A DNA stretch of 64,000 nucleotides from Anoxybacillus mongoliensis (GTDB lineage Bacteria; Bacillota; Bacilli; Bacillales; Anoxybacillaceae): NCBI RefSeq assembly GCF_014201515.1, contig NZ_JACHEQ010000004.1:1-64000 (forward strand), given 5' to 3'. The stretch's first letter is position 1, and each line of letters begins with the position of its first letter. The notes beneath the pieces were generated by a model, which searched no databases, was not told the origin of the DNA, and was given only the letters and a program-made list of their open reading frames with translations. Made by a program: the position numbers and the translations under genes. Positions 27,548 to 36,546 of the stretch are shown here, in pieces.

Positions 27548-28876
27548 CTACATGTGTGTAGCTAAATGTTGTTCAATCGGATGACGGCGGAAGTACGAAC
27601 GCAAGACGAGCACGACGGCTACGAGTAAAAATACGTAAATGGACGTAAACAAAAGAAAAAGTGTTCCTAAATTTGTTGATTGTGTCACAGCTTCTGCAGT
27701 TGTCATCATGCGATAAATAACCCACGGTTGCCTGCCTGTGCAAGCAAAAACCCATCCAAATTCAATGCCGAGAAGGGCGAGAGGACCAGCGGTAACGATC
27801 GTCCACATGAACCAGTTCGGAAATATTTGTTGTGTTTTTACCCGGTGCCAAATGAATCCGACGAGCGAAAGGAGAAGAAGAAACATGCCAATCCCGACCA
27901 TTGCATTAAAAAGTGTATGAACGAATAACGGAGGCCACCATTCTTCAGGAAAATCATTTAACCCAATAACGACAGTATCGAAGCGATTACCAGCTAAAAA
28001 GCTAAGCAGCCACGGAATTTCAATGCCCCATTTTACCGTTTGTGTTTCGCGATCTGTAAAACCACCGATAACGAGTGGGGCGTGTGACTGCGTTTCAAAC
28101 AACCCTTCGGCAGCGGCTAATTTTTCAGGTTGATACTCATGAAGGAGTTGCGCTGATTCATGCCCGTTGATCGCTGTTAATAGAGAAAACACCCCGCCGA
28201 CTGTTAACCCAAGCATCAGTGCTTTTTTATGAAAAAGCTGAATGCGTTCGTTATGTTTATTTTTCAACATTTTATAGGCAGCGATCGAAGCGATCGTAAA
28301 AGCTCCGGTCATATAAGCTGATAAAACAACGTGTGTAGCTGTGACTGCGAAGCTCGGATTAAAAAATGCCTTCCATGGATCGACGTCGACAATTTGTCCA
28401 TTTTCGATACGAAAGCCTGTCGGCGTACCTTCAAAGGCATGTACGTTCGTAATTAAAATGGCAGAAGCGGCTGCTCCGATGGCAACAAACGTCAAGCTTA
28501 CGATGCGCATCGTTGGAGAAATGCGATTAGCGGCATATACGTAAATAGATAAAAACAACGCCTCAACGAAAAACGCATAAATTTCAATTTGAAATGGGAG
28601 TGCCATCACTTTGCCGATCACCTCCATAAATCCCGGCCATAAAAGAGAAAGCTGTACGCCTGCAATCGTTCCAGACGGGATTGCTACGCCAAGCAAAATG
28701 GCGAGCGCTTTCGTCCAACGATTTGCCATGAGCGCATAGTCATTGTCTTTTGTTTTTTGATATAGCAACTCAGCTAATAAAATCATAAGCGGAATACCAA
28801 CTCCGAGCGTCGCAAAAATAATGTGAAACGCCATCGTTGTGCCAAAGAGCGTTCTTGCTGTTAATACGTGATCCAT
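27548..28876 (-). CDS. ythA: bd-type quinol oxidase subunit I, YthA-like
   Basis: A 442-aa heme subunit of a second quinol oxidase. His18 (MAFHII), Glu in FQIEIYAFFVEALF, His in TATHVVLSAYMTG and Met in IYRMMTTAEA correspond to CydA ligands, and GRQPWVIYR is conserved. The start at 28876 (MDHVLTARTLFGTT) aligns with B. subtilis YthA; ATG codons up to 13 residues earlier lack a ribosome site and would cover the GGAAAGGGAT used here. Confidence 0.92.
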   Translation of the reverse strand: MDHVLTARTLFGTTMAFHIIFATLGVGIPLMILLAELLYQKTKDNDYALMANRWTKALAILLGVAIPSGTIAGVQLSLLWPGFMEVIGKVMALPFQIEIYAFFVEALFLSIYVYAANRISPTMRIVSLTFVAIGAAASAILITNVHAFEGTPTGFRIENGQIVDVDPWKAFFNPSFAVTATHVVLSAYMTGAFTIASIAAYKMLKNKHNERIQLFHKKALMLGLTVGGVFSLLTAINGHESAQLLHEYQPEKLAAAEGLFETQSHAPLVIGGFTDRETQTVKWGIEIPWLLSFLAGNRFDTVVIGLNDFPEEWWPPLFVHTLFNAMVGIGMFLLLLSLVGFIWHRVKTQQIFPNWFMWTIVTAGPLALLGIEFGWVFACTGRQPWVIYRMMTTAEAVTQSTNLGTLFLLFTSIYVFLLVAVVLVLRSYFRRHPIEQHLATHM

Positions 28877-28949
28877 ACCGAAATGTTCATCCCTTTCCAT
28901 ACATTGTCGTTTCATAGTTTGATGTGAAAAGAGAAAAAATATACAAAAA

Positions 28950-28977
28950 AATAAGCGACCGTTACGATCGCTTATTG
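28950..28977 (-). terminator. Terminator of the znuA-like gene
   Basis: The minus strand has AATAAGCGATCG / CGGTCGCTTATT, imperfectly paired, followed by seven T. The stop codon is in the stem. Confidence 0.8.
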
Positions 28978-29925
28978 TAGAGCTTTTTTTAATGCTGAGA
29001 TATTGTCATTCATAATCGCAAAGTAATCTTTGCTATTTGCGATATCATCATTTGTACGAGCTTCTAAATTATGAAGAATGAGCACATCAGCACCAACTTC
29101 ATTTTTTACAACTTCAGCAATTTTGGATGTCACGTTTTGTTCAAAAAAGATATAGCGTATATTATGTTCTTTTGCCTTCTTGATGATTGAAGCGAGTTGT
29201 TTTTGTGACGGTTCGTTTGTCGGTGATAGCCCCGTTACGCTTATTTGTTTTAAGCCGTATCGTTTTTCCCAATAGCCGTATGCGGCATGAGCGACAAGAA
29301 TTTCTTTTGTTTTTTCGTCTTTTATCAATTGTTGAAACTGCATATCGAGCTGTTCAAGCTGCTGTTTTAACGAAGCAAAGTTTTGTTCAAAATCTTGTTT
29401 CGCCTCAGGTTTCAGTTCTATTAGCGTTTGTTTAATTGTTTCAGCCATTTGAATGGAATAAATCGGATCCAGCCAGATGTGAGGATCTACATCTCCGTGA
29501 TCATGTTCGTCTTCGTGAGCATGCTCATCTTCATGAGTATGATTGGACCGAGGTAAATCCATTCCTGCGGTTGCTTCCACGAACTTGACTCGCTCATTTT
29601 CTAGCGTTTTGACGATGCGTTCAACAAATCCTTCCATGCCTTGACCGATGTAAATGAAAGCGTCAGCATCTGCGATTTGTTGCATCGTTTTTGCCGTTGG
29701 TTCGTATGTGTGCACATCAACGCCGGGAGGGTATACGCTTTCCACTTGAACGTGCTTGCCGCCGATTTTTTGAGCAAAATCTTGAAGTGGGTATACAGTT
29801 GTATAAATGATAAGCTTGTTGTTTGTTTTCTCGGTCGTTGACGGCGCTAGTTGTTCTTGTTTATTACATCCAGATAATGTTAGTGTGATCGTAAGAATGA
29901 TTGATAAAATGATGTTCAACCTCAT
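28972..29925 (-). CDS. znuA: Zinc ABC transporter substrate-binding lipoprotein (ZnuA/AdcA family)
   Basis: A 317-aa cluster A-I metal-binding lipoprotein. A lipobox LSGC places the modified Cys at residue 20. A His/Asp/Glu-rich loop at about residues 133-147 (THEDEHAHEDEHDHGD) and the downstream VDPHIWLDP identify a zinc rather than manganese binder. A further His ligand is expected in VAHAAYGYW. It stands alone, without ATPase and permease genes, under its own Zur-type promoter, so it must use a transporter encoded elsewhere. GGAAGGAGG precedes the ATG. Confidence 0.92.
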   Translation of the reverse strand: MRLNIILSIILTITLTLSGCNKQEQLAPSTTEKTNNKLIIYTTVYPLQDFAQKIGGKHVQVESVYPPGVDVHTYEPTAKTMQQIADADAFIYIGQGMEGFVERIVKTLENERVKFVEATAGMDLPRSNHTHEDEHAHEDEHDHGDVDPHIWLDPIYSIQMAETIKQTLIELKPEAKQDFEQNFASLKQQLEQLDMQFQQLIKDEKTKEILVAHAAYGYWEKRYGLKQISVTGLSPTNEPSQKQLASIIKKAKEHNIRYIFFEQNVTSKIAEVVKNEVGADVLILHNLEARTNDDIANSKDYFAIMNDNISALKKALQ

Positions 29926-29940
29926 TTTTTTCCTCCTTCC

Positions 29941-29980
29941 AAAAAGAAGGATGTCTCTGAAAAACAGAAAACATCCTTTT
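29941..29980 (-). promoter_or_regulatory. 5'-leader hairpin of the znuA-like gene
   Basis: In the transcribed leader the stem AAGGATGT / ACATCCTT (29947-29954 with 29971-29978) is followed on the minus strand by CTTTTT and then the ribosome site GGAAGGAGG. It resembles an intrinsic terminator but lies between the predicted promoter and the start codon, so it may attenuate or protect the message. Confidence 0.5.
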
Positions 29981-29990
29981 CTCTCGCTTT

Positions 29991-30019
29991 ATTATATCGT
30001 AATCGTTACGATTTGAAAA
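29991..30019 (-). promoter_or_regulatory. Zur box inside the promoter of the znuA-like gene
   Basis: TCGTAATCGTTACGA (29997-30011) fits the Bacillus Zur pattern of inverted TCGTAAT repeats with one mismatch. It occupies the 17-bp spacer between a -35 (TTTTCA, 30014-30019) and a perfect TATAAT (29991-29996) on the minus strand. Confidence 0.88.
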
Positions 30020-31204
30020 CTATGAAACAGAAACAAATGGTGGGAGTGGATCGACAAATGTTGACCAATCTTTGCCCATTTCTTCATCCGTTAATAAGCA
30101 TGTATCGAGTGAAGAAGAAATGGCTTGTTCATCCATATCGATTCCGATAAACACGAGTTCTGTCATGCGATCGCCATACGTATCATTCCATTTTGCACGC
30201 AATTCTTGTTCTTCTTGCAAAATACGTTCACGTTCATGTGGAGGATATGTCGCAATCCATTCGCCAGCACCCTGAATCATAATGGACGGTCCAGCTTGCG
30301 AAAGAAGTCCACACATATTGTTGCGCGAAGCGAGCCAGAAAAAGCCTTTTGCACGAACGACTTCAACAGGCCAATGTTCAAGCCAATGCATCAAACGCTC
30401 AGGGTGAAACGGTCGACGGCGGCGATATACAAAAGAAGAAATACCATATTCCTCTGTCTCTGGTGTATGTTCTTCATTTAGTTCTTTGATCCATCCAGCT
30501 GATTGACTTGCTTTTTCAAAGTCAAATAAGCGCGTATTTAAAATGTCGTGTAGCGTTACTTTTCCATATGTCGTCCGAATGATTTTCGCTTCTGGATTTA
30601 ATTTGCGCAAAAGAGTTTCTAATTCGTCTGCATCTTCTTTTGAAATACAATCGATTTTATTTAAAATAAGCACGTTCGCAAATTCAATTTGATCAATTAA
30701 TAGATCAACGACTTCGCGTGTATCTGTTTCATCGATCGCTTGTTTACGATCCAATAACGTTTCACCTGAAGCGAAATCATGCCAAAAACGATGAGCATCT
30801 ACAACTGTAACCATCGTATCTAATCGACAATTTGATGTTAAGTCAATACCAAACTCTTCATCGATATACGTAAACGTTTGTGCAACAGGAATCGGTTCGC
30901 TAATGCCGGATGATTCGATAACGATATAATCGATGTTTCCAGCATCAACAAGTTTTTTGACTTCTTTCATTAAATCTTCCCGCAGCGTACAGCAAATACA
31001 GCCGTTTTGAATTTGCACAAGTTTTTCTTCGGTGCGTGAAAAGCCACCTTGTTGAATGAGTTCGGCATCAATATTGACTTCGCTCATGTCATTGACGATG
31101 ACAGCAATTTTTAATCCTTCCCGATTGTTTAAAATATGATTAAGCAACGTTGTTTTCCCAGAGCCTAAATACCCACTTAATACGGTGACAGGAACTTTCA
31201 TCAT
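30020..31204 (-). CDS. zagA: Zinc-responsive COG0523 GTPase (ZagA/YciC)
   Basis: A 394-aa G3E metallochaperone GTPase very close to B. subtilis YciC/ZagA, which supports folate synthesis and metal delivery under zinc starvation. Walker A GYLGSGKTT lies at residues 10-18, the metal motif CxCC in NGCICCTLRED near 65-75, ESSGISEP, and the guanine motif NKID; a C-terminal CobW domain follows. The ATG at 31204 has AAAGGAG 6 nt upstream and lies just downstream of a Zur box, which excludes the longer reading frame that would begin upstream of that box. Confidence 0.94.
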   Translation of the reverse strand: MMKVPVTVLSGYLGSGKTTLLNHILNNREGLKIAVIVNDMSEVNIDAELIQQGGFSRTEEKLVQIQNGCICCTLREDLMKEVKKLVDAGNIDYIVIESSGISEPIPVAQTFTYIDEEFGIDLTSNCRLDTMVTVVDAHRFWHDFASGETLLDRKQAIDETDTREVVDLLIDQIEFANVLILNKIDCISKEDADELETLLRKLNPEAKIIRTTYGKVTLHDILNTRLFDFEKASQSAGWIKELNEEHTPETEEYGISSFVYRRRRPFHPERLMHWLEHWPVEVVRAKGFFWLASRNNMCGLLSQAGPSIMIQGAGEWIATYPPHERERILQEEQELRAKWNDTYGDRMTELVFIGIDMDEQAISSSLDTCLLTDEEMGKDWSTFVDPLPPFVSVS

Positions 31205-31223
31205 ATTATTCTCCTTTCTTAAA

Positions 31224-31238
31224 ACGTAATTATTACGA
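31224..31238 (-). promoter_or_regulatory. Zur box upstream of zagA
   Basis: ACGTAATTATTACGA matches the 7-1-7 inverted-repeat Zur pattern, with one mismatch in the first base. It is 20 bp upstream of the zagA start, between zagA and yidD. Confidence 0.85.
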
Positions 31239-31279
31239 TTTACATCGTTTATCATACCGAAAAAAAAGAGAAAGGGCAA

Positions 31280-31504
31280 TTATTTTTCCTCTTTCTCTGG
31301 TACAGGATCAAATCCACCGGGATGAAACGGATGGCATTTTAAAATGCGTTTTATTGTTAAATAGCCTCCTTTAAGCGCACCGAAGCGACGAATGGCTTCT
31401 AATCCATAATGAGAACAAGTTGGATAAAAGCGGCATGTTGGGGGTTTTAAAGGGGAAATAAATCGTTGATAAAAACGAATGAGTAAAATGAATATATGCT
31501 TCAT
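31280..31504 (-). CDS. yidD: Membrane protein insertion efficiency factor YidD
   Basis: A 74-aa YidD family protein (YtjA in B. subtilis). The hallmark Cys-rich [17 protein letters not shown] and [18 protein letters not shown] motifs are present. The family is thought to help YidC/Oxa-mediated membrane insertion. The ATG at 31504 lies 7 nt after AGGTG; a GTG three codons upstream is possible. It is transcribed towards zagA, whose Zur box lies downstream of its stop. Confidence 0.9.
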   Translation of the reverse strand: MKHIFILLIRFYQRFISPLKPPTCRFYPTCSHYGLEAIRRFGALKGGYLTIKRILKCHPFHPGGFDPVPEKEEK

Positions 31505-31634
31505 ATCATACACCTACCCCTATTTTTTTCTTATTGTAACATAGAGATATAAATCAATTCCAATAAAAAAAGATGAAAAAAGTCGGACTTTTGTGTATGA
31601 TAAAAACGTAACAATTGAAAAAGAGGTGGGACAT

Positions 31635-32108
31635 ATGCCTTCAGTAGAAAGCTTTGAGCTGGATCATTGTGCGGTCAAGGCACCGTACGTTCGCCATTGT
31701 GGTGTTCATCAAGTCGGCAGTGACGGTGTTGTGAATAAATTTGATATTCGCTTTTGTCAACCAAATAAAGAAGCAATGCAACCAGCAGCTATTCATACGC
31801 TTGAGCATTTGTTAGCAGTGCACATTCGTAAGCATGCCGAAAAATACGATCATTTCGATATTATCGACATTTCTCCGATGGGATGTCAAACAGGTTATTA
31901 TTTAGTTGTTAGCGGCACACCAACAGTCGAAGAAGTTATTGACTTGCTTGAGGCGACGATGAACGAGGCATTGACGGTTACTGAAGTGCCAGCCGCAACA
32001 GAAAAAGAGTGCGGTCAAGCGAAATTGCATGATTTAGAAGGAGCGAAACGGCTCATGCGCTACTGGCTATCGCAGCCAAAAGAAGAATTGAAAAAAGTGT
32101 TTGGTTAA
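31635..32108 (+). CDS. luxS: S-ribosylhomocysteine lyase LuxS
   Basis: A 157-aa metalloenzyme splitting S-ribosylhomocysteine to homocysteine and DPD, the precursor of autoinducer-2; in Bacillaceae it works in methyl recycling. The metal site HTLEH (His54, His58) and ECGQAKLHD (Cys) are intact, as is the active-site Cys in MGCQTGYY. The ATG at 31635 follows GAGGTGG. A -10-like TATGAT occurs at 31596-31601. It is functionally linked to metK further on. Confidence 0.96.
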   Translation: MPSVESFELDHCAVKAPYVRHCGVHQVGSDGVVNKFDIRFCQPNKEAMQPAAIHTLEHLLAVHIRKHAEKYDHFDIIDISPMGCQTGYYLVVSGTPTVEEVIDLLEATMNEALTVTEVPAATEKECGQAKLHDLEGAKRLMRYWLSQPKEELKKVFG

Positions 32109-32110
32109 AA

Positions 32111-32138
32111 AGTTCAGGATTTTTTCCTGAGCTTTTTT
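32111..32138 (+). terminator. Terminator of luxS
   Basis: The stem AGTTCAGGA / TCCTGAGCT (one G-T pair) with a TTTTT loop and a T6 tail. Confidence 0.85.
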
Positions 32139-32162
32139 ATAAAATAATACAGTACGTTTCAT

Positions 32163-32191
32163 TTTCCAAAAATTTTTTTGTTTGCTACAAT
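32163..32191 (+). promoter_or_regulatory. Possible SigA-type promoter of dps
   Basis: TTTCCA (32163-32168) and TACAAT (32186-32191) with a 17-bp spacer, 39 bp before the dps start. No PerR-box pattern was found around it. Confidence 0.4.
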
Positions 32192-32229
32192 GAAGAAGGG
32201 GAAAGTTTATAGTTAAGGAGGGAATAAGC

Positions 32230-32667
32230 GTGAAAGAGAAATTAATTGACATAGTTAATAAACAAATTGCAAATTGGAACGTGCTTTATGTGAAGCTACA
32301 CAACTATCACTGGTATGTGAAAGGACCACAGTTTTTTACATTGCACATAAAATTTGAAGAGTTATACAATGAAGCAGCGCTACATATCGACGAGTTGGCT
32401 GAGCGTCTGTTGGCGTTAGGCGGAAAACCGTTAGCGACGATGAAAGATTATTTAGCGGCAGCTTCTGTACATGAAGCAAAAGGAAATGAAACAGCAGAAG
32501 AAATGGTGGAAGAAATCGTTCGCGATTTTGAAACGATGATTCAAGAGCTAAAAGATGGCATGAACTATGCGGGAGAAATTGATGATGAAACGACAGGTGA
32601 TATGCTTTTAGGCATTCATCAAAGTTTAGAAAAGCACGTATGGATGTTAAAATCGTTTCTTGGATAA
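32230..32667 (+). CDS. dps: Dps-family ferritin-like DNA-protection protein
   Basis: A 145-aa Dps protein: a four-helix ferritin-fold subunit of a dodecamer that oxidises and stores iron. The inter-subunit ferroxidase residues are seen in [13 protein letters not shown] (His) and [13 protein letters not shown] (Asp, Glu). The GTG start follows AAGGAGGG. The neighbours match the B. subtilis luxS-ytkB(dps)-ytkD block. Confidence 0.92.
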   Translation: MKEKLIDIVNKQIANWNVLYVKLHNYHWYVKGPQFFTLHIKFEELYNEAALHIDELAERLLALGGKPLATMKDYLAAASVHEAKGNETAEEMVEEIVRDFETMIQELKDGMNYAGEIDDETTGDMLLGIHQSLEKHVWMLKSFLG

Positions 32668-32688
32668 GGTGGGGAATCCCACCTTTTT
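32666..32688 (+). terminator. Terminator of dps
   Basis: AGGTGGG / CCCACCT with a GAAT loop and five T, right at the dps stop. Confidence 0.85.
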
Positions 32689-32777
32689 GTGTTTTGTCGA
32701 GCGTTTTATGCTTTCGTTGCATGAAAACAAATGGATCGACTCACACTAATCGTAACAAACGGAAAAGAGGTGGGGCG

Positions 32778-33086
32778 ATGAAAAAAACGTACTATGTTTC
32801 AGTGGCTCGTGGCGAAATTTCGCAAGTGAAAACAGCATCACCTTGGGAGTTTCGAATTGAGGCGACGGATGAGGAAATCATTCAATTACGAGAGTATTTT
32901 GATGAAATGTATTCATCCGATTGGCAATCGTTTTGGCGCGCACATGTGCCGTATGTGCAATACCATTACGATCGTCCAAATGATGGATATGATCAAGCGA
33001 TAAAAAAAGTGTACGAACTTATTTATGAGCTTGGAGATGAAGAAGCGAAACAACAAATTGAAACGATGGGTGTCATACAGTTATAA
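32778..33086 (+). CDS. Conserved hypothetical protein, 102 aa
   Basis: Not assigned to a family of known function. It starts MKKTYYVSVARGEIS, is soluble, rich in aromatic and acidic residues, and has predicted helices in the second half (DEEIIQLREYFDEMYSSD; YDQAIKKVYELIYELGDEEA). The ATG at 32778 is set by AAGAGGTGGGG 3-9 nt upstream; the longer frame overlaps the dps terminator. It lies between dps and ytkD on the same strand. Confidence 0.75.
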   Translation: MKKTYYVSVARGEISQVKTASPWEFRIEATDEEIIQLREYFDEMYSSDWQSFWRAHVPYVQYHYDRPNDGYDQAIKKVYELIYELGDEEAKQQIETMGVIQL

Positions 33087-33109
33087 AAGCTGTCGACAAT
33101 TTCACTGTG

Positions 33110-33118
33110 TGGTACAAT
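33110..33118 (+). promoter_or_regulatory. Extended -10 element for ytkD
   Basis: TGGTACAAT fits the extended -10 (TGnTATAAT) and lies 32 bp before the ytkD start. No good -35 is needed for this type and none is seen. Confidence 0.4.
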
Positions 33119-33149
33119 GAAGAAAACATACAGTTGAGGGTAGACGGCG

Positions 33150-33623
33150 ATGATTGTATTTCAAGATTACTACGGATACAACGTTCGACTTTCTTTTTCT
33201 GACCATCCTTGTTCGCAACAACCGAAACATGTTCTTGTGATTTGTCGGTACGATGGTCGTTGGTTATTGACAAATCACGCTGTACGTGGCTGGGAGTTTC
33301 CTGGTGGAAAAGTGGAAGAAGGAGAGACAGCGGAACAGGCAGCCATTCGCGAAGTGAGAGAAGAAACAGGAGGCATTGTTCAGACGATCACGTATATCGG
33401 ACAGTATGAAGTGAAACGTCCAAATGAAACGATCATAAAAAATATTTATTTTGCCCACGTAGCTTTTCTTGAACAGAGAGAGTCGTATTTTGAAACAAAT
33501 GGTCCTGTGCTCATTGAGCATATGCCAGATGACGTAGCGACAGATGGACGATTTAGTTTTATTATGAAAGATGGCGTATGGGCATATACGAAACGAGAGT
33601 TACAGCGGCGGGGAATGATTTAA
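33150..33623 (+). CDS. ytkD: Nudix hydrolase YtkD (8-oxo-dGTP/nucleoside triphosphatase)
   Basis: A 157-aa Nudix enzyme. The box GX5EX7REVREETGG is complete ([20 protein letters not shown], about residues 52-71, then ETGG). B. subtilis YtkD hydrolyses 8-oxo-dGTP and other NTPs, protecting against oxidative mutagenesis. Its partner neighbourhood with dps fits stress protection. The ATG follows GAGGGT. It ends at a symmetric terminator shared with convergent ytlD. Confidence 0.9.
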   Translation: MIVFQDYYGYNVRLSFSDHPCSQQPKHVLVICRYDGRWLLTNHAVRGWEFPGGKVEEGETAEQAAIREVREETGGIVQTITYIGQYEVKRPNETIIKNIYFAHVAFLEQRESYFETNGPVLIEHMPDDVATDGRFSFIMKDGVWAYTKRELQRRGMI

Positions 33624-33655
33624 AACCCCACCGCTTTTTCTTTTTGCGTGGGGTT
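33624..33655. terminator. Bidirectional terminator, ytkD / ytlD
   Basis: AACCCCAC...CGC / GCGTGGGGTT with a T-rich loop; T/A tracts flank both sides and the genes converge. Confidence 0.75.
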
Positions 33656-34460
33656 ATGCGCGTTTTATTAATTTTTTTTCAAGCCAACCGACAAGCTGGT
33701 ACATGATGCTAGAGAGTAAAGCGATCATAAGCAAACTTAATAAAACGAGCGTAAAGTTAAACACTTGGAAGCCGTAAATAATCATATAACCGAGCCCTTG
33801 TTTAGAGACGAGAAATTCACCGACGATGACACCAACCCAAGATAAACCAACGTTTACTTTTAGCGTTGAAATAATGGTCGGAAAGGAAGCGGGTAAAATG
33901 ACTTCTGTAAACCATTGTTGCTTCGTGGCACCGAACGTTTGAAGTACTTTGATGTAGTTTGCATCTACTTCTTTAAACGAGGTGTAAACGACAATCGTTG
34001 TAATAATGATCGAAATAATCGCTCCCATCGCGACAATCGAAGTCATATTTGGTCCGAGTGCGACAATTAAAATCGGGCCAAGTGCTACTTTTGGCATGGC
34101 GTTTAAAATGACTAAATACGGATCAACAATTTTTGAGACGCGAGGAAACCACCAAAGTATTGTAGCAAAACAAACGCCAATCATCGTCCCAACAATAAAA
34201 CCAAGTATGGTCTCTGTTAATGTGACAGTTGTATGTGAAAGCAATGTGTGATCGCGTATTTTTGTAATAAACAAATGCCAAATCGAAGACGGTGAGCTAA
34301 ATAAAAGAGGATCGATCCACTGAAAACGGCTTGCGATTTCCCATAAGCTGAAAAATGTAATAACGATGATCGCTTGAAAAAAACGGACAATTCGTTTTTC
34401 ACGTTTTTCATATGCCATATACTGATCGTATATACGTTGCAACCATTCATGTTTGTTCAA
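33654..34460 (-). CDS. ytlD: ABC transporter permease YtlD (NitT/TauT type)
   Basis: A 268-aa inner-membrane permease with about six helices. The cytoplasmic EAA-like loop ([26 protein letters not shown], about residues 172-197) contacts the ATPase. The SsuC/TauC family moves small organic anions such as sulfonates, nitrate analogues or pyrimidine precursors; the substrate here is unknown. It overlaps ytlC by 14 nt and is the last gene of ytlA-ytlC-ytlD. Confidence 0.88.
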   Translation of the reverse strand: MNKHEWLQRIYDQYMAYEKREKRIVRFFQAIIVITFFSLWEIASRFQWIDPLLFSSPSSIWHLFITKIRDHTLLSHTTVTLTETILGFIVGTMIGVCFATILWWFPRVSKIVDPYLVILNAMPKVALGPILIVALGPNMTSIVAMGAIISIIITTIVVYTSFKEVDANYIKVLQTFGATKQQWFTEVILPASFPTIISTLKVNVGLSWVGVIVGEFLVSKQGLGYMIIYGFQVFNFTLVLLSLLMIALLSSIMYQLVGWLEKKLIKRA

Positions 34461-35217
34461 TGCTCTCTAACTCCTTCCAAATCATTTGAAAGAGCGGCGA
34501 AAAATCTGGATGTTGGCGAGCTTGAAACGGTGTACAAGCTCTTAATGAATCTGGAACGGTAACGATTTTTTGAATTTTTCCTGGTCTAGCGGTAAATAAA
34601 ACGATCCGATCGCTCATCGCAATAGCTTCACCAATATCGTGCGTGACGAGAAGTGCTGTTTTTCGATATTGTTTTAACGTCTCCCATACGAGATCTTCTA
34701 GTTTAAGTTTTGTTTGATAATCAAGCGCAGAAAAAGGTTCATCCAACAACAATATTTTCGGATCGGTTGCAAGTGTACGCACGAGGGCAGCACGCTGACG
34801 CATTCCTCCTGACAATTCATTAGGATAGCGGTCATCAACATCGCGCAGACCGATTTGGTGCAATAAGGCGAGCGTTTGTCTCTTCGTTTTCTCGCTATAT
34901 TTGCCTGTTAGTTTTAATCCGAGTGTGACGTTTTGTTCAATCGTTTTCCACGGGAACAAATAATCATGTTGGAGCATATATCCAATCGTTTGGCGCATTG
35001 TGTGTATCTCTTTTCCTTCGATCAACACACGTCCTTTTGTCGGGGTGATCAATCCAGCAACAATGGAAAGGAGCGTCGTTTTTCCACAGCCGCTTGGGCC
35101 GAGGAAGGAGAGAAATTCTCCCCTCTCGACATTGAGCGACAAATGATCAAGCGCTAATACAGCAGATTGATTTGTGACGTAGGCGTGCATCACTTGATCA
35201 ATTGTTAAAATGGGCAT
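34447..35217 (-). CDS. ytlC: ABC transporter ATPase YtlC
   Basis: A 256-aa NitT/TauT-type ATPase. Walker [11 protein letters not shown]-loop [10 protein letters not shown], signature [13 protein letters not shown], Walker [13 protein letters not shown] and switch His ([10 protein letters not shown]) are complete. ATG 35217 lies 6 nt after TAGGTGA; a GTG at 35226, directly after the ytlA stop, is less likely. Confidence 0.92.
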   Translation of the reverse strand: MPILTIDQVMHAYVTNQSAVLALDHLSLNVERGEFLSFLGPSGCGKTTLLSIVAGLITPTKGRVLIEGKEIHTMRQTIGYMLQHDYLFPWKTIEQNVTLGLKLTGKYSEKTKRQTLALLHQIGLRDVDDRYPNELSGGMRQRAALVRTLATDPKILLLDEPFSALDYQTKLKLEDLVWETLKQYRKTALLVTHDIGEAIAMSDRIVLFTARPGKIQKIVTVPDSLRACTPFQARQHPDFSPLFQMIWKELESIEQT

Positions 35218-35226
35218 GATGTTCAC

Positions 35227-36204
35227 CTACTTTTTCGCTTTTTCAGCGAACGATGTATTCACTAAAATCGAGTGGTCAATGTAAGATGGTAACTCATTTG
35301 CTTCTTTCATCACGTTTTGAAGATGATTCCACTCTTCTTCGTCTAAAATTGGATCAGTTGCATATGAGCCTTGATTTTTATAGCGCTCGACGACTTTTTC
35401 AATGAGAGTAATATTTGTATTTTCAAAATATGGTTGAATGACTGTTGCAATTTCTTTTGCATCGTGTGTTTGCACCCATTGTTGTGCTTTATAGAGGGCA
35501 CGTGTAAATTTTTCGATGACATCTTTATTTTCATCAATAAAACTTTGTTTTGCCATAAATGTTGTGTACGGGAGGTGTCCAGATTCTGTTCCGAACGAAG
35601 CGACAATATATCCTTTCCCTTCTTGTTCAAAAATGCTAGCCGTCGGTTCGAATAGTTGGACGAAATCACCTGTTCCGCTCGCGAACGCATTGGCAATATT
35701 GGCAAATTCAATATTTTGAATGAGATGTAAGTCTTTATGTGGATCGATTCCGTGTTGCTTCAATACGTACTCTCCGACCATTTGCGGCATACCGCCTTTT
35801 CGTTGCCCTAAAAATGTACTTCCTTTCAGTTGATCCCAAGTGAAGTTGGCGATTGGTTCGCGGGAAACTAAAAATGTACCATCGGTCTGTGTCAATTGCG
35901 CGAAATTGATGACCGGATCAACGGCTCCTTGACTGTATACGTAAATAGATGTTTCGGAACCGACGAGTGCAATATCTGCTCCGTTCGATAAAAGCGTCGT
36001 CATTGTTTTATCGCCGCCCCACGTTGTATTTAGCTCAATACGAAGTCCTTCTTCAGCAAAAAAACCTTTCTCAATTGCTACGTATTGTGGAGCGTAAAAA
36101 ATTGATCGAGTGACTTCGGCAATGCGCAACGTTTTTACATCATTTGATGAGCAAGCCGATAGTAAAAACATAAAAGCGACGAACAAAAACCCCCATTTTC
36201 GCAT
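35227..36204 (-). CDS. ytlA: ABC transporter substrate-binding lipoprotein YtlA
   Basis: A 325-aa SsuA/ThiY-like periplasmic-fold protein anchored as lipoprotein (LSAC, Cys18). The pattern FYAPQYVAIEKGFFAEEGL and LLSNGADIALVGSETS is usual for NMT1/TauA-like binders. It is the first gene of the operon, behind GAAAGAGGGGAAGAGG. The ligand cannot be named; no riboswitch precedes the operon. Confidence 0.9.
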   Translation of the reverse strand: MRKWGFLFVAFMFLLSACSSNDVKTLRIAEVTRSIFYAPQYVAIEKGFFAEEGLRIELNTTWGGDKTMTTLLSNGADIALVGSETSIYVYSQGAVDPVINFAQLTQTDGTFLVSREPIANFTWDQLKGSTFLGQRKGGMPQMVGEYVLKQHGIDPHKDLHLIQNIEFANIANAFASGTGDFVQLFEPTASIFEQEGKGYIVASFGTESGHLPYTTFMAKQSFIDENKDVIEKFTRALYKAQQWVQTHDAKEIATVIQPYFENTNITLIEKVVERYKNQGSYATDPILDEEEWNHLQNVMKEANELPSYIDHSILVNTSFAEKAKK

Positions 36205-36270
36205 CCTCTTCCCCTCTTTCGTTTCGTTTGCTTTATCGTATGCGCCTAATAAAAATGTGTGAATGCCCGA

Positions 36271-36305
36271 AAAAGAAAACCGCCGAGCACATCGCTCGAC
36301 GGTTT
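36271..36305 (-). terminator. Terminator of ytmB
   Basis: On the minus strand AACCGTCGAGCGATGTGCTCGGCGGTT forms a GC-rich hairpin followed by TTCTTTTT. Confidence 0.85.
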
Positions 36306-36546
36306 AATTAATCGAATGTAAAGCAATTAATTCATATGTAACAATCGTTGTTCCGTTTTCAAGGACGAGTTTTTTGACGACAGCTTGTCCTGTTGCTTCG
36401 CCATGTTTTGTTCGCCTTACTTCTAATGGGATATCAAGCGGATATAGACGATAGCCTTCTTTTTGCAAAATAAATAGGTTATGTTCGATTCGTTTTTCTT
36501 TTCCGTTCGTGACGATCATCGTTTGAATCTCTAACGGCATACCCAT
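36304..36546 (-). CDS. ytmB: DUF2584 protein YtmB
   Basis: An 80-aa protein of the DUF2584 family, function unknown, mostly beta-strand (IQTMIVTNGKEKRIEHNLF ... TTIVTYELIAL). ATG 36546 is set by GGAGGGTGA 5-9 nt upstream; a longer frame lacks a site. Same size and relative position as B. subtilis ytmB. Confidence 0.82.
   Translation of the reverse strand: MGMPLEIQTMIVTNGKEKRIEHNLFILQKEGYRLYPLDIPLEVRRTKHGEATGQAVVKKLVLENGTTIVTYELIALHSIN

Noticed and set aside
30020-31279. Longer zagA start at 31279
   Set aside because: The extra 25 residues would be translated across the Zur box and promoter; ATG 31204 has an ideal ribosome site and matches YciC.
32640-32777. N-terminal extension of the 102-aa protein upstream of 32778
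   Set aside because: It runs through the dps stop and terminator; the ATG at 32778 has a clear AGAGGTGGGG site.
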